Assembly (NCBI GenBank): GCA_030268105.1 | Contig: BSDZ01000091.1 | Span: 434,001-498,000, forward strand | Reading direction: 5' to 3' | DNA: 64,000 nucleotides | From: Volvox africanus | Lineage: Eukaryota > Chlorophyta > Chlorophyceae > Chlamydomonadales > Volvocaceae | In this document: in pieces, positions 1 to 11,810 of the stretch | Layout: each line of letters begins with the position of its first letter | Position numbering within the stretch: the first letter of the stretch is position 1 | The notes under the pieces: model-generated | The model's database searches: none | What the model saw: only the letters and a program-made list of their open reading frames with translations | What the model was told of the DNA's origin: nothing | Translations under genes and position numbers: made by a program

Positions 1-1280
1 GGCCGGGCCGTAGGCTGCGCTCCAGGCATGAGAGGGATTGTGTGATCAACAGGACGCATAGGTGGTAGGCCAGGGATATCCTTAAAGACGTCCTCATACT
101 GCGACAGTAGGGCCTCAACCTCAGGATCCGCAGAAATCTGCGCGGTGGTGACACAACAGCTCACCCGCGGCCTTAAAAGCAGTCCGTGGGCACCCTTCCG
201 TAACAAACGGACGGCCTCCTTACGCCCGACTAGCTCTGGTTCGATTCGCGCGGCCATTGCGGTCACAGCGAAATTAACCATAGGCACCGCCTCAGTTTCG
301 CCCTCCTTTGGTGTGACATGTTCGAACGACAGGAAAGGTACCTTAATCGACAGAGTACCCTTGCACATATGCAGGGTTGCGGTCTCCATGTCGATGCGCG
401 CGCGGTACTGTCGTAATGTCGACGACCCCATTATGTACGGTGCAGTCTCTGCTAAGCCCTGCAGCACGTACGGCCGGGTCACAACACGCAAAGGGCCTAA
501 CGATAGGCTAAGGGTAATCCTGCCCACGATGGGATGCTTACCCCCGTCAGCAAGGGTAACCTGTGGACAATCAGACGACTCTGGGGACAACCCCAGCGCA
601 TTCACCTCTGCGACAGAGATGAAGTCGTCGCTGGCACCGGTGTCAACAAGTGCCTTCAGAGTACGGCCATTCAAACCGATCTGAACCACAGGGACACGGT
701 TATCTACGAGCGACTGCCCAGCAGACAACGTCAGTGCACTTAAGGCGGGTCCGTAACCAACGGCACCCCCATCAGGAGCTTCGTACCAAACGTCAACCGA
801 GTAGGATAGGTGTGGCCACGGAGCCAACGTACCCTCCCGATCCACACCATTAAACAAAACGGTGCCCGGCTCGAACCGGTGGACATGCCGCATACCCCTT
901 AATGATGCCTCTGCCTTGCGCCGACAGAAAGCGGGGAGTAAAACACATGCGGCAGTGTCTGGATATTGACGCCTACACCTCCTGTACATGGCCAACTGTT
1001 CCGACATCTCACGCAGAGACGAGGGGATGAACAAAACCACGTGGTTGGACAGATCGATAGACGACAGGGGACGGCGAGGTGTAAACACATTACACAACGG
1101 ATCGAAGCAGAGAAGTCCCGTGCGTCCGTCAAGCGTGATGCGTCGCGCAATGACTCGCTCGATGTGTCCAAGTACACAAGGCAACAATGCCTTAACGGCT
1201 GGCCGTAAGGATGACCACCGACCACGCGTTAGTTCAGAAAACCCAGGTAGAGCCCCCTCCGCAGGAACCCGGGCAAGCCC
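1..1280 (-). CDS. pol: Element A pol, N-terminal part (spacer, aspartic protease, start of RT)
   Basis: This is the minus-strand continuation of gag after the TAG at 1281-1283, in the same frame. It covers the region between Gag and protease, a retropepsin-type protease with the motif [10 protein letters not shown] (near 620-650), and the start of the reverse transcriptase, where the window begins. It aligns with the complete pol of elements C and F with substitutions only, as far as I followed it, but I did not check every codon for stops. The frame lacks an ATG near its start, which fits readthrough from gag. Protease would process the Gag-Pol polyprotein in the virus-like particle. Confidence 0.75.
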
Positions 1281-2516
1281 CTATTTCGGCTGAGGTACAA
1301 ACGGCGGCATTAGAGGGCAATCCTTCGTAGAGTGGCTCTCCGCACACCGTAGACAAACGTTGGCCAATTTTCGACGCTCGAATTCGGAACGATTGCAATT
1401 CCATTTTGGCATAAATGTGTCGTCCGTACGAGTACGCTTCGCGTTGGGGTCGGAACGCTGTGCGGCTGCCGACGACGGCGCACCACCACGCTTCCTATTC
1501 CTAGCTGGGTCCGAGCTCGGACCTGCCCCTCCTGTACCACGGACACCCGAGCTAGCGCCCCCGCGCGCCTTGCGTTGCCCGTTGCTGCGTCGCGTCGCGG
1601 CAGTAGGCGTGGGGCGGGTCGCGCCGAGGTCCTGGTCGAGAGCCACAGCTTCCCCAAGCGGATCCTGCACTTGCACGGCATTTGCACGAGGGGCAGACTT
1701 GACTTCTTCCTCGCCGGCAAGAAGTCGTATCTCCGCGCCCTTAGCAAAAGCGACCAACGTGTCATACGACTTGATCTGCGCTCCAACCAAGTCAGTGGCG
1801 CACCATTTAGCCAAAAGTTTCGTTAGGCCTCGCCTAAACCAAAAGACACGCTCAGATTCGGTGAGGTCAGCAATGGGAGTCACAAGTGCTTCGAAGCGTG
1901 ACTGGTACGCAGGTACATTTTCATCCCGACGCATGTGGTAGCTACCCGCTGCCAAAACGTTACGAGCTTCCACATCGCGTGCTTGAACCTCAGTAGCGAA
2001 TCGTGCGAGCAAAGCGGCGACTAACTCGTCAAAAGTATAGCTGCCCCGGGCGTTGGTCCAATTGCGATACCAGTCCTTCGCTGCGCCCTCGAGGGTGTTA
2101 CCAACGAAGAGACACCTGATACCGTCATTATCGCCACCATGAACAGCTTGGAGGTACTTTTTAGCGTCACGCACGTACGCACGAGTTGCATCGGCTATGC
2201 TATGCCCTGGTGTCTTGTCGGTCAGCGAAATATTGAGCCTAGGAACGGGAATCGACAATCTCATCACCTCAGGGATGTCATCATGCCCTCGAGCTTGAGG
2301 TAATGGCAGAACCCTTGGTCCAGCAGTGTTGTCCATATTCGTGTTCACTGCTGAATGCGGCACAATTAAGTGAGCAGGGGTCTGAAGGAAAAGGGGCTCT
2401 TGAGTGGCTCGCGCGCCAACAGTCTCAAGACCTCTATCCGGCGCTCTAGCAGCTACAACGAAATCGGGTTGGCTAGCTAGGCTAGTGTGCGGCGTATCGT
2501 CGTGTTCCGCGGACAT
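1281..2516 (-). CDS. gag: Element A gag (411 aa)
   Basis: Structural Gag protein of a Ty3/Gypsy element, expected to form the virus-like particle. It is 411 residues, the same length as in C, D, E and F. The middle (about residues 85-290) has the helical, Trp/Leu-rich character of retrotransposon Gag proteins. A basic, Gly/Ala/Arg-rich linker follows. Near the C-terminus is a zinc knuckle, C388-x2-C391-x3-H395-x4-C400, one residue shorter than the usual C-x2-C-x4-H-x4-C. The ORF ends in TAG and the same frame continues into pol. The ATG is shared by all intact copies. Confidence 0.9.
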   Translation of the reverse strand: MSAEHDDTPHTSLASQPDFVVAARAPDRGLETVGARATQEPLFLQTPAHLIVPHSAVNTNMDNTAGPRVLPLPQARGHDDIPEVMRLSIPVPRLNISLTDKTPGHSIADATRAYVRDAKKYLQAVHGGDNDGIRCLFVGNTLEGAAKDWYRNWTNARGSYTFDELVAALLARFATEVQARDVEARNVLAAGSYHMRRDENVPAYQSRFEALVTPIADLTESERVFWFRRGLTKLLAKWCATDLVGAQIKSYDTLVAFAKGAEIRLLAGEEEVKSAPRANAVQVQDPLGEAVALDQDLGATRPTPTAATRRSNGQRKARGGASSGVRGTGGAGPSSDPARNRKRGGAPSSAAAQRSDPNAKRTRTDDTFMPKWNCNRSEFERRKLANVCLRCAESHSTKDCPLMPPFVPQPK

Positions 2517-2819
2517 GGAGCACGAAACGATACCCTAGTTTTGCGTAATAGAAGCCGACTTCTATCGCAAAGGCAAGAGTACAAAGCGATTCGGTGAGCC
2601 TACCGACAGTACTCTTGAGAAGATTCAGCAAACTCAGCAAGTAATTGCCCAGCTGAGTCCTGATCTCCGTAGTTTGAGCAATGAGAGTCGCCAACTGGTC
2701 CGGACGAACGCCGGTCTCAGTCGCCGCGGCAAGCAATGCCGGTGCACTGAGATTACCTGCGACTCAGAGCGTACACTTACACAACAAATGCAGCAATCTA
2801 AGTAAAAGCAATTAAACAA

Positions 2820-2915
2820 TTACAAACCGGAAGCGGCGGCGTCCAAAACGGCGCGGCCTAAGTCTTCGGCAAAAGTATCTAGCGGTCCTCGTGGTTCGTC
2901 GCTGGAACTCGCCAT
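2820..2915 (-). CDS. Element A leader ORF (31 codons)
   Basis: A short ORF between the primer-binding site and gag. It starts M-A-S-S-S-D-E-P and ends A-A-A-S-G-L-stop. The same 31-codon ORF is present in B, C, D, E and F, and a 35-codon ORF with a similar acidic body and A-A-x-x-G-L-stop ending sits at the same place in family 3. Its stop codon overlaps a possible 5' splice site, so it may be the first coding exon of a longer product (see findings). Its function is unknown. Confidence 0.5.
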   Translation of the reverse strand: MASSSDEPRGPLDTFAEDLGRAVLDAAASGL

Positions 2916-2982
2916 AGAAAGAACCTACTTCCGATTAGACAAAGAGAGACAGTTAGGCAACGAACCTGTCTCGATACCAAAT

Positions 2983-3806
2983 TGTTGTACCTCTCGTTCG
3001 CGTTTGCTCATGAGTATCTGCACGTCTGGAGACTATCGACACCGATGCGCGAGCACTTGCAAGTACAGCAAGGCAAGCGAGAGCAAACAGAGACAGCGGA
3101 AGACTTCAAAACGAAGAGAGATATAACTTACAGTCTTACGGATCAGAATGATGCAGTGGACGAAATCGCCGTCAGCGCCGGAAGCAAGCAATCATCACGC
3201 GGCGGTGATTAGCGAAGTTCAGGCTTAGCTCGGGCTAAGTAGAATAGTGTATAGAAATAGTAATATAGAACACACGAGTGTTCTCCGGTATCGAATGTCT
3301 TGTCTAGCTTAGCCGTCCTCGCATCTGTTATACTCGCAGCGTCGCAGTGCCGTACGATTCACATCAGGAGGCCGATCCTAGATGTGACAACCCTACTGCG
3401 TCTAGGCGATGTCTACGTATAACAACGTATAAGCCTTTTCGGCATTCGCATGATGCAAGGGTCCGGATAACGATATCCGGTTGCAGGGCATGCATCGCGA
3501 CGAGTGCGGCGCTCTCAACGTGTGCTTTAATGAAGTAATATTATATCAGATAATATTACTTATCGTTTCGTAGCACGAGCATAATGCGCACTTCAATGAT
3601 TAGGTCATTCATGCATGCTAGGCGGATTTGCCATGGTGCGATGTCGCGATGGATAATGACAACATGCCAGATGCATATATAAATGTATGCGAATACATTT
3701 ATATCATGCAGATTCATTCATATGTAATGCGTTCATCACAAAAGCACTTCGACTCATAGGATCGCGTCGACCTACGCGTCGACGGGAAATGAACCGTAGC
3801 ACAACA
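2983..3806 (-). repeat. 5' LTR of element A (824 bp)
   Basis: On the plus strand it runs TGTTGTACC...GCACAACA, so the LTR sense strand is TGTTGTGC...GTACAACA with TG...CA ends and 6-bp inverted termini. The primer-binding site follows after 3 bases (rc at about 2963-2979). Perfect inverted repeats occur at 3224-3239, 3268-3283, 3463-3480, 3533-3561 and 3677-3704. The last carries a TATATAAATG stretch that could act as a promoter TATA element. Confidence 0.9.
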
Positions 3807-5673
3807 CTAGTATCCTCAAGTGCCTTCATCATTCGACCAGCGAGGCCGACTTCAATAACGGAAACACAATAACCTGTCAGAGTCGACTCCACAGATAACA
3901 AAAGTGATTCCAGAACGGGCTCAAAATTAATATAACCCATCACAGGAGCTTCATATCAGACATCAAAGGCATAGGACAATTTCGGCAACAGAACTGCGGA
4001 TCCCGCCACGTTCACATCATCAATCAATACAGTGCCTGACTTGAATCAGAGGACACGTTGGCTACTGTTTAACAAAGTGGTAGCCCTACGCTGGCTGTGA
4101 AATAGTCGCAACAAACATGTGGGAGTGTCCGGACATTGATGTCTGCATTTCCTGTACCTGACCAGCTGTTCGAACGGCTCACTTGGAGATGAGGGGATGA
4201 ACAAACGATACGTTCTCAAGGACTAAAAGCAACGATGCTTCACAGTTGGACATACGAATGACCACTGACCATGCATTTGTTCAGCTGTCCCGGATGGAGT
4301 CAACTCCGCATCAATCCAGGCATCCCCCTACTTTGACCGTGGGGCCAAAGGCGGCAACAATGGCAATCCATAATGAGATAACTCACCGCACATCTCCAAC
4401 AGAGAGTGATCTCCTTCCAACGCACAAGCTTGGATTGCATACACTCCCATTTTGTCAGTGATGAGTCCTGCGCTTGCATGGCAGTCACATGAGGCACAAA
4501 TCTTAAAGCATTTTCTCTAGCTAAAATACACATCTCAGCTCTTAGGATAAATGGCATCACAAGAGCCTCAAAACGATTGGTAGGCAGTTACAGTTTCATT
4601 CAGAAACATGAAAAAGGAGCCGAAGGCTAGTATACAGCATGCCTCAATATCACGTGACTTGTGGGATAAAGTGTGCAAGTAGGGCAACAATCAACTCATC
4701 AAACGTGATGTTTTCCCGTGCAGTGATCCATTGATCATACCATGTCCTTGCTATACCCTCGAGGGTATTCCCAACAAAAAGACACCTCACCTCATCATGA
4801 TCACCGCCACGGACCAACTGCAGGTACTTCCAAATATCACGTAGATAGAAATGAGTTGCATTCACAATGTCACGCTCAACATTCATATCATGCAAGGTAA
4901 ACAATTTCGGTGCCGGGATAGTAAACCACTTCACCTCATTACCATTGGCGCGGTCTTGCATTTGAGGCGATAGCAAACCCCGTTGATCGGCAATTCCATC
5001 TGTAACCGTCAGGGCTGCCAAGTGTGGCGTAGTAAGATGGATAGGGGCCTGAAACACAAGAGGATCTTGAGCAGTAATTGTGTCAATAGTCTCGGAATCC
5101 CTATCAAACATTCTAGGAACGGTATCTGGCTCAGGTTGACATGCCAAGCCTACAAACGACGGGTCGTCACGTCCCGCCATCATGGAACACTGACCAATAT
5201 ATTCAAATTGCGTGACAATAAACGATGCACATAATTCTAAAGCAAGTGTGCAAGCGATTCACACGAATCTAGCACAAGAGTACAAACAATTTGGTCAGCA
5301 CACCGACAATACTCTTGCAGGCTTCGAGTAGATATGGCAGATATGTACTCAGTTGGCCCCTGTAGTCCGTGCAATCAAAGTCTCCAGCTGATTAGAACGC
5401 AAGTTGTAACCAGAAGCTATCGCGAGCGGTGCCGGACCACAAGTTTCACCTGCAACTCAGAGTGAAGGCTCACACCACAATTGCAGTAAACTACAAAGGT
5501 ATAAAAGCAATCACAATTTGGAAGCAACAGTATCTAATACAGCGTGGACAAGTTCTTCGGCGATAATGTCTAGTGGGCTACGTCGCCCATCGTCGACAGT
5601 CGTCCTAGAAAGAACTTACTTCCGATCAAGCATGATTAGGCAGTCAGGCAACAAACCTGTCTCGATACCAAAT
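3807..5673 (-). mobile_element. Relic of a family-2 Ty3/Gypsy element (5' part)
   Basis: Minus-strand order from the right: a primer-binding site (rc CCTGTCTCGATACCA, about 5656-5670), a leader region related to that of element H, a gag fragment (5183-4650), degenerate gag and spacer sequence, then the beginning of the protease, which breaks off at 3807 where element A is inserted. It matches H (56984-62123) better than family 1. The coding frames hold many stops and shifts. The LTR expected at 5674 is missing and is replaced by an oppositely oriented LTR fragment. Confidence 0.75.
4650..5183 (-). pseudogene. gag: Family-2 gag fragment
   Basis: A 177-codon open stretch encoding the N-terminal part of a family-2 Gag, with the same start context (M-x-x-x-x-D-D-x-S-F-V-G-L-A-C-Q-P-E-P) as the gag of element H at 58304. 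It contains the F-V-G-N-T-L-E-G and F-D-E-L-I-V-A-L-L-A stretches shared with family-1 Gag. It stops long before the zinc knuckle. Sequence further left is recognisable only in pieces. It is a decayed copy. Confidence 0.7.
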
Positions 5674-5676
5674 TTG

Positions 5677-6017
5677 ACGAGGACGGCTAAGCAAGACAAG
5701 ACATTCGATACCGAAGAACACTCGTGTGTTCTACACTATGATTGCTAACCGCTATTCTACTTAGCCCGAGCTAAGCCTGAACTTCGCTAATCACCGCCGC
5801 GTGATGATTGCTTGCTTCCGGCGCTGACGGCAATTACGTCCATTGCACCGCTTCGATCTGTAAGACTGTAAGTTATATCTCTTCCTGTCTTGAAGTCTTC
5901 CGCTGTCTCTGTTTGCTCGCGCTTGTCTTGCTGTACTTGCAAGTGCTCGCGCATCGGTGTCGAAAGCCTTCAGACGCACAGATACTTATGAGCAAAACAC
6001 GAAGGAGAGGTACAACA
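5677..6017 (+). repeat. Truncated LTR fragment, plus orientation
   Basis: It matches the last 340 or so bases of the LTR sense strand, starting at GAGGACGGC and ending GAGAGGTACAACA. The upstream 480 or so bases of the LTR are missing. It directly abuts the primer-binding site of the family-2 relic, but in the orientation opposite to that element's expected LTR, so this is a rearranged junction. No primer-binding site follows it (CTTGGCACC instead of ATTTGGTATC). Confidence 0.75.
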
Positions 6018-6303
6018 CTTGGCACCGCCCACGGCCCCTGCATGACAAGTCATCATAAGTTAATTCCAGCAGCCAGAGACAGCCGAGTCTACCGGCAGTC
6101 AGCTGAACCTAACGGCAGAAGAGAAACACTGGCATGCCTCCAGCCAAGGCAAGGTCAAGCCGGTCCTCCCCATGGCGTGGCTTTTGCTGCTAATGACTCT
6201 CGAACGCTTCATCAAGTACCAGGAAGGCAAACGAGGTTGTTAGATACAAGACTGCATCAGCATGGCAAGAACGGAAAATTGGCTGCACTAACTGCTTTGT
6301 CTG
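6018..6303. other. Unassigned DNA, left of solo LTR
   Basis: A 286-base stretch with no similarity to the transposon families here. One plus-strand frame stays open through it and, if the solo LTR at 6304-7098 is removed, continues past 7104 to a stop near 7160. I do not recognise the encoded sequence and cannot say it is a gene. Confidence 0.3.
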
Positions 6304-7098
6304 TGTTGTATCCTTCCTTCTTCAACCAGGCACTGAATCTGCACGTCTGAGTATTAGCTACACGTGCATGGTGCTTACGAACAGCAAGACACTTCAGTGC
6401 AAGCAACGTGACAGCGGAAGACTTATAAATAAGGAAAGATTCAACTTACAATGATCTTCAGTTGCAAATTAGGAGTCTGCCGTCAGACCCCGCGGGCAGT
6501 GTTCATCATCCGGCTGGGAATGCTATGCTGGAATAGCTCAGGCCGATAATAAATGAGTAAAACGTATATATCAGAATCAGACCGGTTAAGTACACGGGTA
6601 CTTGACCCAAATTAGTGTCAAGCCGACTTCGGTCTCTAGGCGGCCGTCCTCGCACCTATCACGTCGCGATACCGATGTGCAGTACAGGTCTCACTGGATT
6701 TCGATCTCAAGTGTGAGTACCTTCATAGCACTATTCTAAATACCGCGTAATCCGTGATATTAATGAATGCAACACATGCAATATGCGAAGGTCCGAATAT
6801 TGATATTCGGTTGCCGACCCAACCATCGCTATCCTCGCATTCTTGCATACACGTATGGTTTATGACACAGATGAGGTAATAATATTCAAAGCATTATTAC
6901 GCGGAATATTATACCAACGGATAGATCGCGCATTAATTATCAGCATTGAGTCAAACATGTTGACCGACAGCGCGATGTCGTAGATGAGAATGCGACATGC
7001 CTGATTAGCTAAATATACTCGAATATATCACGCTTCGTAATGCTCGAATATAATGCGGTCTACTTCGGTGTAAGTGGGGATCGAACCCACGTACAACA
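6304..7098 (-). repeat. Divergent solo LTR (795 bp) with target duplication GTCTG
   Basis: It starts TGTTGTATCC and ends ACGTACAACA, the same terminal pattern as the family-1 LTR in minus orientation. It is flanked by GTCTG at 6299-6303 and 7099-7103, a 5-bp target-site duplication. Internal landmarks of the LTR are recognisable though heavily changed: CTGCACGTCTG near the start, GACAGCGGAAGACTT, a CGTCCTCGCA block, the hairpin CCGAATATTGATATTCGG, an AT-rich hairpin and GCGATGTCG. This is the oldest-looking LTR in the window. Confidence 0.8.
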
Positions 7099-7103
7099 GT
7101 CTG

Positions 7104-8462
<1,359 letters not shown>

Positions 8463-8570
8463 GTACGCCGGCCGGAGCCTGGCGTGTGTTAAGGGGGTGG
8501 GGAACTGAGGGGCAGCATAGCCGTCCCTGTATGCCCACACCACCGTGGGGAACCGTTTTGGTTATACCGG
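8463..8570 (-). other. LINE 3' UTR
   Basis: The stop TAA is at 8571-8573, leaving a UTR of only about 108 bases before the (TTA)n tail. It contains ACACGCCAG followed by a GC-rich stretch 15-25 bases from the tail (rc at 8479-8487). The same motif lies near the 3' end of the 270-bp insert at 27954-28223. Confidence 0.6.
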
Positions 8571-10110
8571 TTATTTGGCTGCACCCTCTAGTGCTCGCCA
8601 CGTCCGTATGATGGCACCCGCTGTTTCGATTGTTTGCCGGTGTAGGTGCAGGCAGGTCTTCTGGGCATGCTCCACGGAAGAGCCAAGCCTGCACAGGAGC
8701 GGTTTTAGCGTGTTGGTTAGGGTCCCTGTGCTGCCCAGGGTGACGATTTGCACCTCAGTGTAGTGCACCTTCCAGCCTGCTTTCGTGAGTTCCTCTGTTA
8801 GCCATGCGTGCTGTGCAGTTTTCTGCTCGAGTTTGTCGGTGTGTTGCAGGTCGCTAGTGTAGCCCACTTCGACAATGTACACATCATGCATGAGCTTGCA
8901 TTCCGGCCCCTGGTACCGTTTGCGCTGGGTTGTGCGTGTGGGGAGGTTGGGAATGAACATGATGTCTGGGCGGAGGCGGCGGATTTCCTCGTCTCCTAGG
9001 TGTGGCAGCATCCATTTGGGGACGCGCGTCCCACTACAGTACGGTGGGAGATCTACTTCTTTACCGGCGTCCATAATCATGAAGCCACCACCGTTACGGC
9101 CCCCGTGGACGCAGTTGGCAATAGTGCGCGTTGCTTGGTTATGCCGGTTGATGTACATGCCTTTCATGGTTGGGTGGGGGCATCCGCCGAGTATGTGGGC
9201 TCCTGAGTCGGATGTGGGGCCGGTCGTTCCGCAGCTGCGGCAAATAGGGCAGTTTCCGTCTCCGCCACGTCCGTAAAGTTTCTGCAGCTTAGCATTGAAC
9301 AGTAGTCCGTATCGAGCTTTCAGTATTTGCAGTTTGAGCCAGTGGGGTGTCTTTGGGTTGCTAAGGAAGGCATTGCTGGTTTTGGGGTCTAACTTCGAGG
9401 CGGTATTACGCCATTTTTCAGTTAGGATAGTGTCGTTTGTACAGCCTGTGAAGGTATCCTGCTGGAGACACTTATAGAGGCCTTTGTTCAGGTCACTAAT
9501 GTAAAAGCAAATGTCACGCTGTTTTAGCCAGAACACTTTATTGAACGGGACGCTGTCTGCCTTTTCAGTAAAAGTTGCCGGAATCTCGCCTTGTGCGATA
9601 GATGTTGCTCCCTTGTCAGCTTTGTCATTACCATCAAGGCCGGTATGCAATTTCACTTTCAAGAAGTGGACGGTTATGTTCTGGTGGGCGTAGTCGTACA
9701 GTAGTTCGGCGATATCCATGAGTAAGGCTTTGTGCTTGGAAATGTGCAGTTTACTCGGATCGTTTATTGCTCTTTTGATAAGATCCAGTGATGCTTGTGA
9801 ATCAGTGGCAATTGTTAGGGCGCTGTTCACTTCCTTTTGCGTTGATAGGGCCACGCGTATTGCCGCCAGCTCTGCCCGTTGAATGGTATTGGTGCATCCG
9901 ACGCCTGCTGGGTCGATGTACAATGTTTTTCCGGTGGGTCCACAGTACGCAGCCGCACCCAACTTGTTCGGGCCGTCGTTTTCAGCCGGTTTAATGCAGC
10001 TACCGTCAGTCCAGATGATATCTTGTGGGTACACGCGGAGTGGTATTTGTCCGGGGAAAGCTGCTGTCAAGCGCTGCTGGAGCATCTGTCCGTCCATTCG
10101 GTAGACTATG
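8571..10110 (-). pseudogene. LINE C-terminal part: RNase H, CCHC finger, restriction-like endonuclease
   Basis: The reading frame is open over the whole segment. The displayed frame extends into the solo LTR to 10151, which adds about 14 spurious N-terminal residues; numbering here counts from 10151. RNase H has the catalytic set D49 (W-T-D-G-S), E94 (A-E-L-A-A), D117 (A-T-D-S-Q) and D179 (D-K-A-D). Next come C301-x2-C304, H319-x4-C324 and an R-H-N motif (336-338), as in LINEs with a C-terminal endonuclease. Last is a PD-(D/E)xK-type domain: R-P-D at 394-396, V-E-V with E428, K444 and L-G-S-T-G at 472-476. RNase H would remove the RNA strand and the endonuclease would nick the target. Across the insertions it is continuous with 17791-18784. 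Confidence 0.8.
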
Positions 10111-10924
10111 TGTTGTACCTCTCGTTCGCGTTTGCTCATCAGTATCTGCACGTCTGGAGACTATCGACACCGATGCGCGAGCACTTGCAAGTACAGCAAG
10201 GCAAGCGAGAGCAAACAGAGACAGCGGAAGACTTCAAGACGAAGAGAGATATAACTTACGGTCTTACAGATCGGAATGATGCAATGGACGAAATCGCCGT
10301 CAGCGCCGGAAGCAAGCAATCATCATGCGGCGGTGATTAGCGAAGTTCAGGCTTAGCTCGGGCTAAGTAGAATGTCGTATAGCAATAATAGTGTAGAACA
10401 CACAAGTGTTCTCCGGTATCGAATGTCTTGTCTAGCTTAGCTGTCCTCGCATCTGTTATACTCGCAGCATCACAGTGCCGTACGATTCACATTAGGAGGC
10501 CGATCCTAGATGTGACAACCCTACTGCGTATGGGCGATGTCAACATATAAGCCTTTCCGGCATTCGCATGATGCAAGGGTCCGGATAACGATATCCGGTT
10601 GCAGGGCATGTATCGCGACGAGTGCGGCGCTCTCAACGTGTGCTGTAATGAAGTAATATTATATCAGATAATATTACTTATCGTTTCGTAGCACGAGCAT
10701 AATGCGCACTTCAATGCTTCGGGCTTTCATGCATGCTAGGCGGATTTGCCATGGTGCGATGTCGCGATGGATAATGACAACATGCCAGATGCATATATAA
10801 ATGTATGCGAATACATTTATATCATGCAGATTCATTCATATGTAATGTGTTCATCACAAAAGCACTTCACCTCGTAAGATCGCGTCGACCTACGCGTCGG
10901 CGGGAAATGAACCGTAGCACAACA
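10111..10924 (-). repeat. Solo LTR (814 bp), TSD CTATG
   Basis: Family-1 LTR in minus orientation, TGTTGTACC...GCACAACA, inserted in the LINE between RNase H and the upstream domain. CTATG occurs at 10106-10110 and again at 10925-10929. Length and sequence (for example the CGCCCATACGCAG-type variant on the sense strand) match the LTR of element E, so it is the remnant of an E-subfamily element after LTR-LTR recombination. Element B begins 8 bases further right. Confidence 0.92.
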
Positions 10925-10932
10925 CTATGGCG

Positions 10933-11751
10933 TGTTGTACCTCTCGTTCGCGTTTGCTCATGAGTATCTGCACGTCTGGAGACTATCGACACCGATGCGC
11001 GAGCACTTGCAAGTACAGCAAGGCAAGCGAGAGCAAACAAAGACAGCGGAAGACTTCAAGACGAAGAGAGATATAACTTACGGTCTTACAGGTCGGAATG
11101 ATGCAATGAACGAAATCGCCGTCAGCGCCGGAAGCAAGCAATCATCACGCGGCGGTGATTAGCGAAGTTAAGGCTTAGCTCGGGCTAAGTAGAATAGTGT
11201 ATAGGAATAGTAATTTAGAACACACGAGTGTTCTCCGGTATCGGATATCTTGCTTAGCCGTCCTCGCATCTGTTATACTCGCAGCATCGCAATGCCGTAC
11301 GATTCACATCAGGAGGCCGATCCTAGATGTGACAACCCTACTGCGTCTAGGCGATGTCTACGCATAACAACGTGTAAGCCTTTCCGGCATTCGCATGATG
11401 CAAGGGTCCGGATAACGATATCCGGTTGCAGGGCATGCATCGCGACGAGTGCGGCGCTCTCAACGTGTGCTGTAATGAAGTAATATTATATCAGATAATA
11501 TTACTTATTGTTTCGTAGCACGAGCATAATGCGCACTTCCATGCTTCGGGCTTTCATGCATGCTAGGCGGATTTGCCATGATGCGATGTCGCGATGGATA
11601 ATGACAACATGCCAAATGCATATATAAATGTACACGAATACATTTATATCATGCAGATTCATTCATATGCAATGCGTTCATCACAAAAGCACTTCGCCTC
11701 GTAGGATCGCGTCGACCTACGCGTCGGCGGGAAATGAACCGTAGCACAACA
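10933..11751 (-). repeat. 3' LTR of element B (819 bp)
   Basis: TGTTGTACC...GCACAACA on the plus strand. By eye it differs at about one position from the LTRs of element C (GATATCTT instead of GATCTCTT near 11247), but at many positions from B's own 5' LTR. Confidence 0.92.
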
Positions 11752-11810
11752 ATTATCCCCCCTCCCGTATGCAGCGTCCTCGCTGCATCATACAGCATCG
11801 ACTGCAGGGG

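Larger units (their letters stand above)
1..3806 (-). mobile_element. Element A: family-1 Ty3/Gypsy chromovirus, 5' part (truncated by window edge)
   Basis: Reading on the minus strand from 3806 down, the order is 5' LTR (2983-3806), a 3-base gap, an initiator-Met-like primer-binding site, a 31-codon leader ORF, gag (2516-1281), an in-frame TAG, then pol until the window ends inside the reverse transcriptase. The sequence is nearly identical to elements B to F. The right flank (from 3807, CTAGT) is an older family-2 relic broken within its protease coding region next to the Asp-Thr codons, so A inserted there. The other LTR and its target duplication lie outside the window. Confidence 0.9.

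Noticed and set aside
145..684. 179-codon plus-strand ORF, repeated in every family-1 copy (also 14737, 22589, 37889, 43375, 50051)
   Set aside because: It is the antisense shadow of the protease/spacer part of pol. Its conservation follows from pol and it has no domain of its own.
1360..1941. 193-codon antisense ORF over gag, also repeated in each copy
   Set aside because: GC-rich antisense shadow of the Gag linker; no start context or homology.
7068..7094. tRNA-like T-arm (GGGTTCGATCCCC on the minus strand)
   Set aside because: It lies inside the terminal part of the old solo LTR, aligns with the family LTR end (GGGAAATGAACCG...ACAACA) and lacks acceptor, D and anticodon arms.
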